From Lachnospiraceae bacterium UBA3633 (GTDB lineage: Bacteria; Bacillota; Clostridia; Lachnospirales; Lachnospiraceae): DNA of 64,000 nucleotides. Positions 23,851 through 33,072 of the stretch are shown here, one piece after another (position 1 is the first letter of the stretch; every line of letters begins with the position of its first letter). The stretch spans positions 1-64,000 of the forward strand of contig DFKY01000003.1 of the NCBI GenBank assembly GCA_002374095.1. The letters run 5' to 3'. Both the position numbers and the translations under genes were made by a program. The notes beneath the pieces were generated by a model. The model had not been told where the DNA came from and searched no databases. It saw only the letters and a program-made list of their open reading frames with translations.

Positions 23851-24426
23851 CTATTTTGTATGTTCTTCCATAAAGTTATAACTTGATGGCTCTTCGTAGA
23901 CACCACTATAGGAAATATTTCTTTTTGTAGTGCCACTAAAAGTATTATCGTGAAAGTTTGGAAATCTTCTTATCCTTTCTGCTACAGCATACCCGCATAT
24001 ACCTTTATCTTCATTATCATAAAGTACAAAATAATAATAACTTTTACCATATATTTTTGCGCCTTCTTCAAGTGTGTTAAATGGCAATGATACATCTCTC
24101 CCTGTCTCTTTCTCTATAGCATATGGAAGCACAGTAACTATATAGTCAGCTGGATTATCATAATTATCATAGCATATTCTCATAGCCCAAGTAGTATTAC
24201 TTCCATTGACCCTTGTCGCATTAAGTATTTTTGCTGTCTTTCCTGTAGCTTTTGATGCTACATATCTAAATCTTGATAAATCACCATATGATATAGCAGT
24301 AGGTGTCTTTACAAGTATAGGGCTATTCAAGTTTCCATCAACATGAGTCGCTGCATACATATTTATTGCCATGCTAAAAACCATCAATGCACTTACGATA
24401 TAAGTTATAATATTTTTATTTTTCAT
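23851..24426 (-). CDS. Secreted protein of unknown function
   Basis: 191 residues with a signal peptide (about 1-26, cleavage near MYAATHV) and no other membrane segment. The mature part is a tyrosine- and aspartate-rich, probably beta-rich domain (AMRICYDNYDNPADYIVTVLPYAIEK...), ending in a charged tail. No family recognised. It stands alone between hemZ and the rpsF region, with its own short upstream gap. Confidence 0.75.
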   Translation of the reverse strand: MKNKNIITYIVSALMVFSMAINMYAATHVDGNLNSPILVKTPTAISYGDLSRFRYVASKATGKTAKILNATRVNGSNTTWAMRICYDNYDNPADYIVTVLPYAIEKETGRDVSLPFNTLEEGAKIYGKSYYYFVLYDNEDKGICGYAVAERIRRFPNFHDNTFSGTTKRNISYSGVYEEPSSYNFMEEHTK

Positions 24427-24484
24427 ATTTTTTTCCTTTCATGCGCAAAATTACATATAGCCATCCCTACTACAATTATACTTT

Positions 24485-25993
24485 TTATGTATTTTTTGTC
24501 AAGATATAATCAGCAACTGACTTAAATCCAAGTTCATTTTCAATCCGCTTTGAATTATTTTCATAAAACACTTTTTTTGTAGTTGCCGTACCAAAACCAT
24601 AGACAGAGTGCCTTTCACTCATCATCATTATATTATAGATTGATTCTTTGAATGCTTTTGCATATCCTACATTTTCAAGATTACCAGCTATATTCTTTTG
24701 TCGATAAAGATAGTATGGTTTGAGATCAAGACATTCCATAAGGGTTTTACTATACTTCTCCATCTTATCTATAGTTCTTTTTCCTTCAGTCACATTTGAT
24801 TCACTAAGTCCAGCAAGATAATAATCTTTTGTCCATGATTCAAGTTCATTATTTAATCTTGCAGCTCTTTTGAGTGCAAGCATGTGGACAGTCACAGAAT
24901 CTGGTCTAAGCTTATATATATTAAAAAGTGTATTCATCACTTGGAGTTTTCTTTCATTTGGTAGTCCCATTATTATATCCATATTGATATTGTCAAAAGA
25001 AAGTTTTCTTGCAAGATCAAACTTTTCTATTATATCTTTTACTGTATGTTTTCTTCCTATAAGATCAAGGGTCTTTTGATTAAATGTCTGTGGATTTATA
25101 GATATGCGATTGACTTTATGATCTTTCATGAGTTTTAATTTTTCTATATCTATCGTATCAGGACGCCCTGCTTCAATTGTATATTCTACAGAAGTACTTA
25201 AATCAATATATTTGTCTACTATGTTGAGTAGTCTTTCAAAACTTTTTACATCAAGAGATGTAGGCGTGCCACCTCCAATATATAAAGTCATAGGCTTATA
25301 TACAGATGTTTCGCTACTACTTATCTCATGCATACGATTTTTAAGTTCACTCTCTAAAGTATCAAGATACTTGTCTACATAATCTCTATATCTTTCTATG
25401 TTAAATGAAGTAAACGAACAATATAGGCATGTACTTTTGCAAAATGGCACACCTATATATATGCTATATCTATCTTTATAATTTTTTATGTTGTCTCTAC
25501 CGAGTATATTTATCTCTCTATTTGCAATCTCAATAAGTAAGTTCGCCTTCTCATCGCTTATATAATATTCTTTTTTTAGCTCTTCATGTATACTTTCATT
25601 TAATTTATACTTCGGATTTTCAATTTCTGTTATTGGCGAAAGCCCCAGAGTTTTGCCTATAGATTTACTTGGTTTTTCCTCAGGTTTTGCATTTTCTATC
25701 ATATTTGTGACTATCGTCACTGGTCTAATTCCAGTAAGAGTGCCCCAAAGAAGCTCTTTCCCCGTCTTTTCTTTTAAATAATCATAAAGCTGTCTTTTTA
25801 TTTCCGATTTATCAATTGTACGATCACCAGTTAAAGTGCCATAGAAAAAGTTTTCAATTAAAATATCTTCAGAATTTTCGATAAATAAATTTGGCTCAAT
25901 TTCAACCTTTTGATACGGAAAAAACGCAAGACATAAATCTCTTATGTCTGCTTCATATGACTTAAGCTCATTTGTAATCACTACTTTAACCAT
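24485..25993 (-). CDS. hemZ: HemZ-type coproporphyrinogen III dehydrogenase-like radical SAM protein
   Basis: 502 residues. HemZ proteins are HemN-like radical SAM enzymes with an extra N-terminal domain (about 1-170). The radical SAM cluster is bound by CKSTCLYCSF (about 185-194, CxxxCxxC) and GGGTPTSL (about 241) helps bind SAM. The C-terminal HemN domain ends near KYSKTLMECLDLKPYYLYRQKNIAGNLENVGY. HemZ's reaction in Firmicutes is oxygen-independent coproporphyrinogen III oxidation by annotation, though many HemN-like proteins instead handle heme. Length and domain order match HemZ. Confidence 0.9.
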   Translation of the reverse strand: MVKVVITNELKSYEADIRDLCLAFFPYQKVEIEPNLFIENSEDILIENFFYGTLTGDRTIDKSEIKRQLYDYLKEKTGKELLWGTLTGIRPVTIVTNMIENAKPEEKPSKSIGKTLGLSPITEIENPKYKLNESIHEELKKEYYISDEKANLLIEIANREINILGRDNIKNYKDRYSIYIGVPFCKSTCLYCSFTSFNIERYRDYVDKYLDTLESELKNRMHEISSSETSVYKPMTLYIGGGTPTSLDVKSFERLLNIVDKYIDLSTSVEYTIEAGRPDTIDIEKLKLMKDHKVNRISINPQTFNQKTLDLIGRKHTVKDIIEKFDLARKLSFDNINMDIIMGLPNERKLQVMNTLFNIYKLRPDSVTVHMLALKRAARLNNELESWTKDYYLAGLSESNVTEGKRTIDKMEKYSKTLMECLDLKPYYLYRQKNIAGNLENVGYAKAFKESIYNIMMMSERHSVYGFGTATTKKVFYENNSKRIENELGFKSVADYILTKNT

Positions 25994-26065
25994 ATACGCA
26001 TATCAACAATATATCTTAAGTTTACTATATCTTTCACTTTAATGCCATTTTCAAAATGTCATTCA

Positions 26066-28453
26066 TTATTTATATGTTTTATAATATATATAATCCTTAT
26101 CAAAGTACACATCTATCTGACCACTTTCACCTGTTTTAAGTACATATGCACCTGTAGCAGTTAAAGACTCAACTGTCTCAGCATTCGGGTGACCATAACT
26201 ATTACCTTTCCCATATGATACCACGGCAAGTTCCGGTTTTACAATATCAAAAAATTCACTTACATTTGAATTTTTTGAACCATGGTGAGGAACTTTCAAG
26301 ACATCCGACTCCATAAGGTGCGTGGCATAACTATCTTTTATCATGCGATTCATAGTATTTTTCCCTATATCGCCTGTAAAAAGTGCTGTGTGGTCATTAT
26401 ACTTTAGTCTAAATGTAAGTGATAATTCATTTTGATCCATTTTTTTATTTGAAATTGATTCTTCATCCGGGCTTAAAACATCAATATCAATATCGCCGAA
26501 ACTAATTGTTTCAGTTTCTTTCATATAAAGTATAGAAGTATTTTTATCTGTTGCAAGTGATTTAAGTTTGCTAAACTTTGTATCAGTTCTTGCATTTATC
26601 GGAAGGACAAGATTATGTATAAGAAGATCATCCTCACTTTCAAGTAAATACATGATACCATTTGTATGATCTGAATCTGCATGCGTTATAAAAGCATAGT
26701 CTATGTGATTTATCCCGCGAGATTTTATATGCGGTGCAAGCACATATTCTCCATTGCTTGTATTGGATGTCGACCCTCCATCTATAGTCATTATAGTATC
26801 TTTATTTTCTACAAGTATACTATCACCTTGACCAATAGAAATAAAAGTCATCCTTAAATTGTTTCTTTCTCTTATGCCTATAATCATTATAGACATAATG
26901 AGAAGTATGACCGATACTACAAGTCTAATTATATTTGCAAATGCGTATGTATTATTTCTTTTACGTAAATCATTAAATTTTTCAAAGTCAATCATTAAGT
27001 TCTTTTTTAATTTTCTAACAACATAAAGATTATTGATTGCATAAAAAATCAAGAAAAGTGCCATATAATAATATAAAAGTTCATATAGATTGGGTCTGCC
27101 AAGCCAAAGTATATGGAAAGGAAGTCTTTCTATAAGAAGACATAATTTATCATATATATAAAATATTATATGAGTAATCTTCTCTATTAAGATAGCAAGC
27201 GGTAAGCTTAAATATGATACTATAAGTCCAGATAAACCTATAAGTAGTACAAAAGGCATGAGAGGTATCACTACCAAGTTTAAAAGTATGCTATATAATG
27301 GATAAGTAAAATAATGATATAAAGTAATTGGGAATAAAAATAAATTCAAAATTATAACTTGCGGTATTTTTATAGGCTTTTTTCGTTTTATATATACATC
27401 AGTGTTTAATGCAAAAATCGCCACATACGAAAATTGAAATCCTGCATTAAAAAGTAGATGTGGATGTATAAGTAAAAATATAAAACCTATTATATATAAA
27501 GTATTTTTAGAATCATAAGTTCTACCTATTGCAAGCGACAAAAACCTTATATAAAGCATCGTGATTGCACGAAGAGATGTCGCACTCGCATCAATAAATA
27601 TGCCATACAAAAATATAAAAATACTCACAGCTAAAGCTGCCACATTTACTGATAAAAATCTTCTCATAAATGAAAATAGCATAAGTCCAAGTATTGAAAG
27701 ATGAAGTCCAGAGATAGCTATTATATGGGCAATACCATTTTCAGAAAATGCTCTTTTCTGTTCTTTATCAATTCTTGATCTATCTCCTGTCACCATCGCA
27801 GTAAAAAGCCCAGAGTCTTTATAGTTAAATATTTTTTCAATCTGACTTTTTATGCTTAATTTTATCTCATATATTCCATGCCTTAAAATATCATATTTTT
27901 CATTCACCACATTTATACTTTTAGCAAATGCTATAAAGGCAATATCATCTGACCTATAATAATTTTTTTGATTAAATTCACCTTCATTTGATGGAGCATC
28001 TATAGTTGTCGTTCCACCAGTCAATTCTATATAATTTCCAATTCTCGCATTACACTCTACCTGATCACTAAAATAAACTCTTGCATTTCCAAGACTTATA
28101 CCACTTGAACTGCAATTTTCAAGAATCAAATAATTATTATTTGTACTTTTGCCTATGCTTTTTACTTTACCTGATATGAGTTTATTTCCTTTTCCAAGAG
28201 ATAGAAGATTTTCAGTATATCTATCATATGTTCTTTCTACGATCTTATATCTATAAAATCCAATCAAGAAAAACACTGCTACTATGGATAGAATTCTGAT
28301 AGTTATCTTCCTATCTAAAAATAATTTCATGTATAAAAAAATAGCTATAAGCACTATACTTACTTTAAATAAAGTAGGTATAGTATTATATGCTATAATA
28401 ATTCCTAATATATATGATCCTAAAAATAAGGCTACTGGTCTCTTTACTTCCAT
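26066..28453 (-). CDS. comEC: ComEC/Rec2 DNA uptake channel protein
   Basis: 795 residues. ComEC forms the inner-membrane channel for single-stranded DNA in natural competence. Order: three N-terminal membrane segments, an OB-like DUF4131 domain (about 75-160), the competence domain with many helices (about 215-490, IAHIIAISGLHLSILG at its start), further helices, and a C-terminal metallo-beta-lactamase domain (from about 540: SIGQGDSILVENKDTIMTIDGG, then FITHADSDHTNG and a late VPHHGSKNSN). The C-terminal metal ligands are intact, so it may have nuclease activity. comEA is not adjacent. Confidence 0.95.
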   Translation of the reverse strand: MEVKRPVALFLGSYILGIIIAYNTIPTLFKVSIVLIAIFLYMKLFLDRKITIRILSIVAVFFLIGFYRYKIVERTYDRYTENLLSLGKGNKLISGKVKSIGKSTNNNYLILENCSSSGISLGNARVYFSDQVECNARIGNYIELTGGTTTIDAPSNEGEFNQKNYYRSDDIAFIAFAKSINVVNEKYDILRHGIYEIKLSIKSQIEKIFNYKDSGLFTAMVTGDRSRIDKEQKRAFSENGIAHIIAISGLHLSILGLMLFSFMRRFLSVNVAALAVSIFIFLYGIFIDASATSLRAITMLYIRFLSLAIGRTYDSKNTLYIIGFIFLLIHPHLLFNAGFQFSYVAIFALNTDVYIKRKKPIKIPQVIILNLFLFPITLYHYFTYPLYSILLNLVVIPLMPFVLLIGLSGLIVSYLSLPLAILIEKITHIIFYIYDKLCLLIERLPFHILWLGRPNLYELLYYYMALFLIFYAINNLYVVRKLKKNLMIDFEKFNDLRKRNNTYAFANIIRLVVSVILLIMSIMIIGIRERNNLRMTFISIGQGDSILVENKDTIMTIDGGSTSNTSNGEYVLAPHIKSRGINHIDYAFITHADSDHTNGIMYLLESEDDLLIHNLVLPINARTDTKFSKLKSLATDKNTSILYMKETETISFGDIDIDVLSPDEESISNKKMDQNELSLTFRLKYNDHTALFTGDIGKNTMNRMIKDSYATHLMESDVLKVPHHGSKNSNVSEFFDIVKPELAVVSYGKGNSYGHPNAETVESLTATGAYVLKTGESGQIDVYFDKDYIYYKTYK

Positions 28454-28517
28454 AGTAAAGATTCTATCAAAATATTTTTTCTAATGCAATATAGTCGGAT
28501 TTATGACTATATGCCTA

Positions 28518-29063
28518 TCAAAGTGCTTTTTCCATGTAGGTTTTACCGTCTAAATCTTTCCATACAAATTTTCTATTCTCATATACCATGTATGAGTTGG
28601 TCGAACCACCTTTTGGTATAGACACTGATCCCGGATTCATGTAATACTTTCCTTTCATGATTTCTTCACATACTGGTATATGAGTATGACCATGAAGTAT
28701 CACATCTATTGACATCATAGGTGGCAGATGCCCTGTATTATAGTAGTGACCATGTGTTATAAATATATTTAGCCCACTATCAGATAAAATCATATGTGGA
28801 GCTTCTACCAAAAAATCAAGTACCATAATATCAACTTCCGAATCACAGTTCCCACGAACACATGTTATAAGATCAGATTTACTATTTAGTAAATCAATCG
28901 AAGTCTTTGTATCATACTCCTCTGGAAGTCCGTTTCTTGGACCATGATATAAAAGATCTCCAAGTAAAACTATCCTATCAGGTTTTTCTATATCTACCCT
29001 ATCCCAAAGCCTTTTTATGCACGCTGAAGAGCCATGGAGATCAGAGGCGATTATCATTTTCAT
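28518..29063 (-). CDS. YfcE-type metallophosphoesterase
   Basis: 181 residues, a calcineurin-like phosphodiesterase of the YfcE/MJ0936 type. Metal ligands: D and H in ASDLHGS (about 6-12), GDLLYHG (about 36), GNCD (about 72), ITHGH (about 103) and HGHTHIP (about 126). E. coli YfcE hydrolyses artificial phosphodiesters; the natural substrate is unknown. It stands between comEC and the DUF362 gene. Confidence 0.92.
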   Translation of the reverse strand: MKMIIASDLHGSSACIKRLWDRVDIEKPDRIVLLGDLLYHGPRNGLPEEYDTKTSIDLLNSKSDLITCVRGNCDSEVDIMVLDFLVEAPHMILSDSGLNIFITHGHYYNTGHLPPMMSIDVILHGHTHIPVCEEIMKGKYYMNPGSVSIPKGGSTNSYMVYENRKFVWKDLDGKTYMEKAL

Positions 29064-29105
29064 AACTAAACTCCTAAACCTTATCCAAGTCTATTCATAC
29101 AGACA

Positions 29106-29150
29106 AGTTATACGAGCCTTGCCGTACGGGCGAGCTGTGCGAGCCCCTTA
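29106..29150. repeat. GGGCGAGC-type palindromic repeat, two units
   Basis: Two adjacent units (GTTATACGAGCC and GGGCGAGCTGTGCGAGCCCC) between the yfcE and DUF362 genes, immediately after the DUF362 stop codon. The second is a GC-rich near-palindrome of the family also seen at 50551, 59033 and 62877. Confidence 0.75.
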
Positions 29151-30278
29151 CACTTTAATCAATTCATACTCAAGACTACCAAGTCCAATCTTTTCACCAT
29201 GGTTAAGGCAGTCTTTCCAATTTGTCTCTGGATTAAGATTAGTGAAGTGGTCGCCATGATTACTATTCCCGTGTGCTTTCATATTTTCAGTAAGAAGTGT
29301 ATTGTCAAATGGTTCTTTACTTATACACATATCAACACATGCCTTATCAAGTGCAAGTGGATCGCTTGAACAAAACATACCAATATCAGGTATAATTGGC
29401 ACATCATTTTCTGGATGGCAATCACAGTTTGGTGATACATCAACTATAAGTGATATATGAAAACTTGGCCTTCCATCTACTATTGCCTTTGTATACTCTG
29501 CCATCTTCTCATTCAAATCTTTAAGTGCTGTATCATTGTCAAAATATATTGCATCAGTATTGCAAGCTCCAAGACATCTTCCACAACCAACACAATTATT
29601 CTCATCGACAGTCATCTTCTTCTTGCTCTCATCAAATTTTAGGCCACCATTTGCACACTCTTTAAGACATCTTTTACAGCCTACGCATAGTGATTCATTG
29701 ATTTTAGCTTTTCCATCACTATGTTGTTCACATTTTCCTGCTCTACTTCCACCACCCATACCAAGATTTTTTATAGCTCCACCAAATCCTGTCATCTCAT
29801 GTCCTTTAAAGTGACTAAGTGATATAACTATATCTGCTTCCATTATAGCTTTACCAATCTTTGCTTTCTTTACATGCACGCCACCATTTACAGGTACTTC
29901 TTCTTCATCATGTCCTTTCAATCCATCAGCTATAAGAAGAGGGCAACCCACAGTCATAGGTGTAAAACCATTTTCCCATGCACACTCAAGATGTTCAAGT
30001 GCATTTTTTCTTGAACCTGGATACATTGTGTTGCAGTCTGTAAGAAATGGTTTACCACCAAGTTCTTTAACTACATCAACTATTGCTCTTGCATAGTTTG
30101 GTCTTAAAAATGCCAAGTTTCCTCTCTCTCCAAAATGCATCTTAATGGCAACAAATTTATCTTTAAAATCAATTTGCTCTATACCAGCTTTTTTCACAAG
30201 TTTTTTTAGCTTTGTAGCAGGTCCATCTCCAAATGCAACTGTTCTAAAATCTGTCCAAAAAACTTTTGATTTACTCAT
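29148..30278 (-). CDS. DUF362 protein with two [4Fe-4S] clusters
   Basis: 376 residues. A DUF362 domain (about 1-190 and 250-376) with a ferredoxin-like insert: CVGCKRCLKECANGG (about 198-212) and CVGCGRCLGACNTDA (about 226-240) each provide four cysteines. Members are soluble iron-sulfur proteins of unknown exact role in anaerobes. The gene stands alone, with ATG 30278 and no neighbour that explains it. A GGGCGAGC-type repeat begins one base after the stop. Confidence 0.9.
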   Translation of the reverse strand: MSKSKVFWTDFRTVAFGDGPATKLKKLVKKAGIEQIDFKDKFVAIKMHFGERGNLAFLRPNYARAIVDVVKELGGKPFLTDCNTMYPGSRKNALEHLECAWENGFTPMTVGCPLLIADGLKGHDEEEVPVNGGVHVKKAKIGKAIMEADIVISLSHFKGHEMTGFGGAIKNLGMGGGSRAGKCEQHSDGKAKINESLCVGCKRCLKECANGGLKFDESKKKMTVDENNCVGCGRCLGACNTDAIYFDNDTALKDLNEKMAEYTKAIVDGRPSFHISLIVDVSPNCDCHPENDVPIIPDIGMFCSSDPLALDKACVDMCISKEPFDNTLLTENMKAHGNSNHGDHFTNLNPETNWKDCLNHGEKIGLGSLEYELIKV

Positions 30279-30433
30279 ATGTCTTCCTCCGTATTAATTT
30301 CCATATTAGATTTATATCATATTTCCCAAAATCTTGCAACTACATAATTGATGTGTCAAGCATACCATATGCACTAATGCTTTCTATTTTCATTACTAAT
30401 TTATCTTTACAATTTCTAACTATGAAATCTTAA

Positions 30434-30982
30434 TCACTTAATCTTATGCCCCATGTCATAGGCCTTTTTCATATATGTTTTATGAGTCTTCACTTCGCCG
30501 ACATCATTTACTCCACCTGCAAATAATGTACCTTTAATTTTCTTATCGTCATAACAATCAACATAACCTTTGATGTCTTCTTTTACACCTTTAAATGTCC
30601 GCGCTTCATTTTCTGCAGCTGTAGCTATAATATATATGTCATGAATATTTTGCTTCACATTAAAAAGTGGATTCATCCTATCTATAAATGTCTTAAGCTG
30701 TCCTGATGACGCATAATAATATACAGGAGTGGCAAATACTAAGACATCTGCCTTACATATATCATATAGCATTTCTTTTGTAAAATCATCTTTTATGACA
30801 CATTTATTGGTCTTTTGGCAAGAAAAGCAACCTTTGCAAAACTTTAGATCCATCTCACGAACTTTAATCATCCTTACATCATTTCCATTATCAACTGCAC
30901 CTTTCATAAATTCAGTGGCCAAAATCTCACTATTGCCATTTTTTCTTGGTGTCGTCGATACTATAACTACTTTTTTACTCAT
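30434..30982 (-). CDS. Flavodoxin-like NAD(P)H-dependent FMN reductase/iron-sulfur flavoprotein
   Basis: 182 residues, flavodoxin fold. The FMN phosphate loop STTPRKNGNSEIL opens the protein, and FATPVYYYASSGQLKTFIDR (about 82-101) is typical of the NADPH-dependent FMN reductase branch. CKGCFSCQKTNKC (about 49-61) could hold an Fe-S cluster or a disulfide, as in iron-sulfur flavoproteins of anaerobes. Likely a redox carrier or detoxifying reductase. Its start has a good AAGGAG. Confidence 0.88.
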   Translation of the reverse strand: MSKKVVIVSTTPRKNGNSEILATEFMKGAVDNGNDVRMIKVREMDLKFCKGCFSCQKTNKCVIKDDFTKEMLYDICKADVLVFATPVYYYASSGQLKTFIDRMNPLFNVKQNIHDIYIIATAAENEARTFKGVKEDIKGYVDCYDDKKIKGTLFAGGVNDVGEVKTHKTYMKKAYDMGHKIK

Positions 30983-30991
30983 ACACTCTCC

Positions 30992-31075
30992 TTAATAACT
31001 AAAATCTTTCATCGCATCAAGTGCTATCTCAGTAAATTCTACTTGTGTGCGCCATATTATTATCACTCTTAGTCT
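30992..31075 (-). pseudogene. Possible 3' fragment of a lost gene
   Basis: Between tspO and the flavodoxin gene the minus strand reads RLRVIIIWRTQ then VEFTEIALDAMKDFSY and a stop, in one frame without a start codon. Its protein-like composition, ending in a helix just before the next ribosome-binding site, suggests the tail of a deleted gene. Too short to identify; could be chance. Confidence 0.22.
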
Positions 31076-31085
31076 TTATATCTCA

Positions 31086-31577
31086 CTAGTTTAATACTGC
31101 TATCATTATATTTAAATAACCAGCAAATGTCATCCAAAGTAAATATGGTATCATCAAATAAGCAGCTACCCTATAAAGCTTCATTGCGTCTTTTATAAAC
31201 ATAAATACAAGAATCCATAAAATAATTAACCATACGAACGCAAACTTATACATTGAAAGCTTAAAAAATATTATTGACCAAAAGAAATTAAATATAAGTT
31301 GAACAATATAGATAATCAATATATTATTTTTTAATATAGTTTGTGAACTAATTAATTTATCTTCATCCAAATTATAGATCAAATAACTTGCAATACCCAT
31401 TAATATATACAGTATAGTCCATGCTATAGGAAATGCAATTCCTGGAGGTGCAAGCGGTGGTTTCTTTATAGCATTAAACACCATCATTGCATCTTTAGTT
31501 AAAAACGCTGACAGGCCTCCGATTAAAAGTGGAATGGCTATCGCAATTATTAGTTTTACAATATTAAATTTCTTCAT
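31086..31577 (-). CDS. tspO: TspO/MBR family membrane protein
   Basis: 163 residues with five hydrophobic segments, the size and layout of TspO (translocator protein), which binds tetrapyrroles and cholesterol-like ligands. KKPPLAPPGIAFPIAWTILYILMGIASYL (about 38-66) is the family signature, and FNFFWSIIFF (about 96) is typical of helix 3. Its ligand in anaerobes is unknown; a tetrapyrrole link with hemZ is possible but the genes are 6 kb apart. Confidence 0.93.
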   Translation of the reverse strand: MKKFNIVKLIIAIAIPLLIGGLSAFLTKDAMMVFNAIKKPPLAPPGIAFPIAWTILYILMGIASYLIYNLDEDKLISSQTILKNNILIIYIVQLIFNFFWSIIFFKLSMYKFAFVWLIILWILVFMFIKDAMKLYRVAAYLMIPYLLWMTFAGYLNIMIAVLN

Positions 31578-31735
31578 AAAATACCCCTTTCATCATATCC
31601 TTTTACAAAACAAACTACAATTATAATTTGATATTTTGTTAATTATTGCAATAAATAAAACTCTTAGTTGCAAATTATTCATATTTCGTCCAATAAATTC
31701 CTTTTTGTTATTATTACTTTTTATTTACTTCTACA

Positions 31736-31784
31736 ATATCCACTCCAAAAACTCAAAATTTTTTCAAGTTTTTGGAGTGGATAT
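31736..31784. repeat. Perfect 18-bp inverted repeat
   Basis: Bases 31736-31753 and 31767-31784 are exact reverse complements (18 bp, ATATCCACTCC... at the tip), around a 13-nt A/T-rich loop. It lies just downstream of the minus-strand flavodoxin stop (31815). Neither side has a U run, so it is not a standard terminator, though it may stop transcription or protect an mRNA end. Confidence 0.75.
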
Positions 31785-31814
31785 AAATAGTCTGAAAGTT
31801 TATAAATCAAAGCT

Positions 31815-32456
31815 TTATTTCCCATCTGGGAAGCTTGTATACATATCTAGTTCAAGTGTTGGATATGAATTTTTTATTTTCTCATTTGCAAATGCATTTA
31901 TCATATATGACATGTTTTTTGCAAGATTTCGCATAGTCTGTAAACCTTCTAAATCTTTTTTAGCATCTTCTGCTGTAAAGCCATGTATCTGATTCCAATA
32001 AGAGCTTGACGCTACTGGCATATTACTTATTGTAAAGTATTTATTTAGAACATCGAAGCTTGCAGTATTTCCACCCCTTCTGCAGCTTACAACTGCCGCT
32101 CCAACTTTCATATGTTTTGAGAAACCTGTACTATAAAATAATCTATCTAAAAATGATATAAGCGTCCCATTTGGTGAACCATAATATACAGGGCTTCCAA
32201 CTACCAGCCCATCCGCTTTTTCAAATTTCACTGCAACTTCATTTACTAAATCATCAAATACACATTTGCCATTTTTCTCGCATGACTTGCACGAGATGCA
32301 CCCTCTTATCGCTTTATTTCCTACTTGTATCAATTCTGTCTCCACTTTACATTCATCAAATACTTTAATCATCTCATCAAATGCAACTCTTACACAACCA
32401 TTTTCATGAGGGCTTCCATTAATTAACAATACTTTTGGCATACTATACTCCTTCAT
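31815..32456 (-). CDS. Flavodoxin family iron-sulfur flavoprotein-like reductase
   Basis: 213 residues, flavodoxin fold related to the gene at 30434. INGSPHENGCVRVAFDEM is the FMN loop, CISCKSCEKNGKC (about 53-65) the cysteine motif, and GSPVYYGSPNGTLISFLDRLFYSTG (about 86-110) the flavin-ring contact. VGAAVVSCRRGGNTASFDVLNKYF is typical of NAD(P)H-dependent oxidoreductases in clostridia. The ORF begins MKEYSMPKV; the second Met (about 32441) is an alternative start. Probably an FMN-dependent reductase of unknown substrate. Confidence 0.88.
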   Translation of the reverse strand: MKEYSMPKVLLINGSPHENGCVRVAFDEMIKVFDECKVETELIQVGNKAIRGCISCKSCEKNGKCVFDDLVNEVAVKFEKADGLVVGSPVYYGSPNGTLISFLDRLFYSTGFSKHMKVGAAVVSCRRGGNTASFDVLNKYFTISNMPVASSSYWNQIHGFTAEDAKKDLEGLQTMRNLAKNMSYMINAFANEKIKNSYPTLELDMYTSFPDGK

Positions 32457-32485
32457 TATTTAGATTTTTCTTAATTTTTGCCTAT

Positions 32486-33031
32486 TTACACATTAAACTT
32501 AGTAAAATAAGTCATAAGCCCTGATACTGTCTTCCCGTCCTTAAGTTTACCATCATATATAGCTTTTTTTAGATTTTCTGGCGTCCACTCTTCTACCACA
32601 ACTTCTTCATCCCTATCAAAATGCTGCTTACCTTTTTGCAGATTAGTAGCAACAAATATTCTCACAACTTCAGAACAAAAAGCAGAAGCAGTATATACAT
32701 CACATAAAAATTCTATATTGTCACTTTTGCACCCTGCTTCTTCTTCAAGTTCTCTTTTTGCACATTCAAGATAATCTTCACCATCATAATCAAGTTTGCC
32801 AGCAGGCAATTCAAGTGTCCACTCATCTACAGCAAGTCTATACTGACGAACCATTAAAATATTGCCATTTGGAAGCACTGGTAAAATAGCTGCTGCATCA
32901 CATTTACCCATATAATCCCAATGTGTTATATGCCCATCAACTTCAACTGTATCATCATAGATATCCATGATAGTGCCTTTGTATTTAAGGTCACGACTTA
33001 CAAGTTTTATCTTTTTCTTAAACTCTTCCAT
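32486..33031 (-). CDS. Nudix hydrolase, ADP-ribose pyrophosphatase type
   Basis: 181 residues. Nudix box GEDYLECAKRELEEEAG (about 92-108) carries the metal-binding glutamates; LPVLPNGNILMVRQYRLAVDEWTLELPAG precedes it as in NudF/YqkG. It should hydrolyse ADP-ribose and similar nucleoside diphosphates in the cytosol. The GAGGG ribosome-binding site is directly behind the ferritin terminator hairpin's U run. Confidence 0.92.
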   Translation of the reverse strand: MEEFKKKIKLVSRDLKYKGTIMDIYDDTVEVDGHITHWDYMGKCDAAAILPVLPNGNILMVRQYRLAVDEWTLELPAGKLDYDGEDYLECAKRELEEEAGCKSDNIEFLCDVYTASAFCSEVVRIFVATNLQKGKQHFDRDEEVVVEEWTPENLKKAIYDGKLKDGKTVSGLMTYFTKFNV

Positions 33032-33040
33032 ATATCCCTC

Positions 33041-33065
33041 AAAAAAGCCGCCAAATGATGGCGGC
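33041..33065 (-). terminator. Terminator of the ferritin gene
   Basis: GCCGCC (33047-33052) and GGCGGC (33060-33065) with a 7-nt loop, followed on the minus strand by six U. The stem is fully GC. Confidence 0.93.
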
Positions 33066-33072
33066 GCATTAT

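Noticed and set aside
28518..28530. comEC and yfcE as one operon
   Set aside because: The gene order and gap do not exclude it, but no overlap or shared promoter is visible, so I do not claim it.
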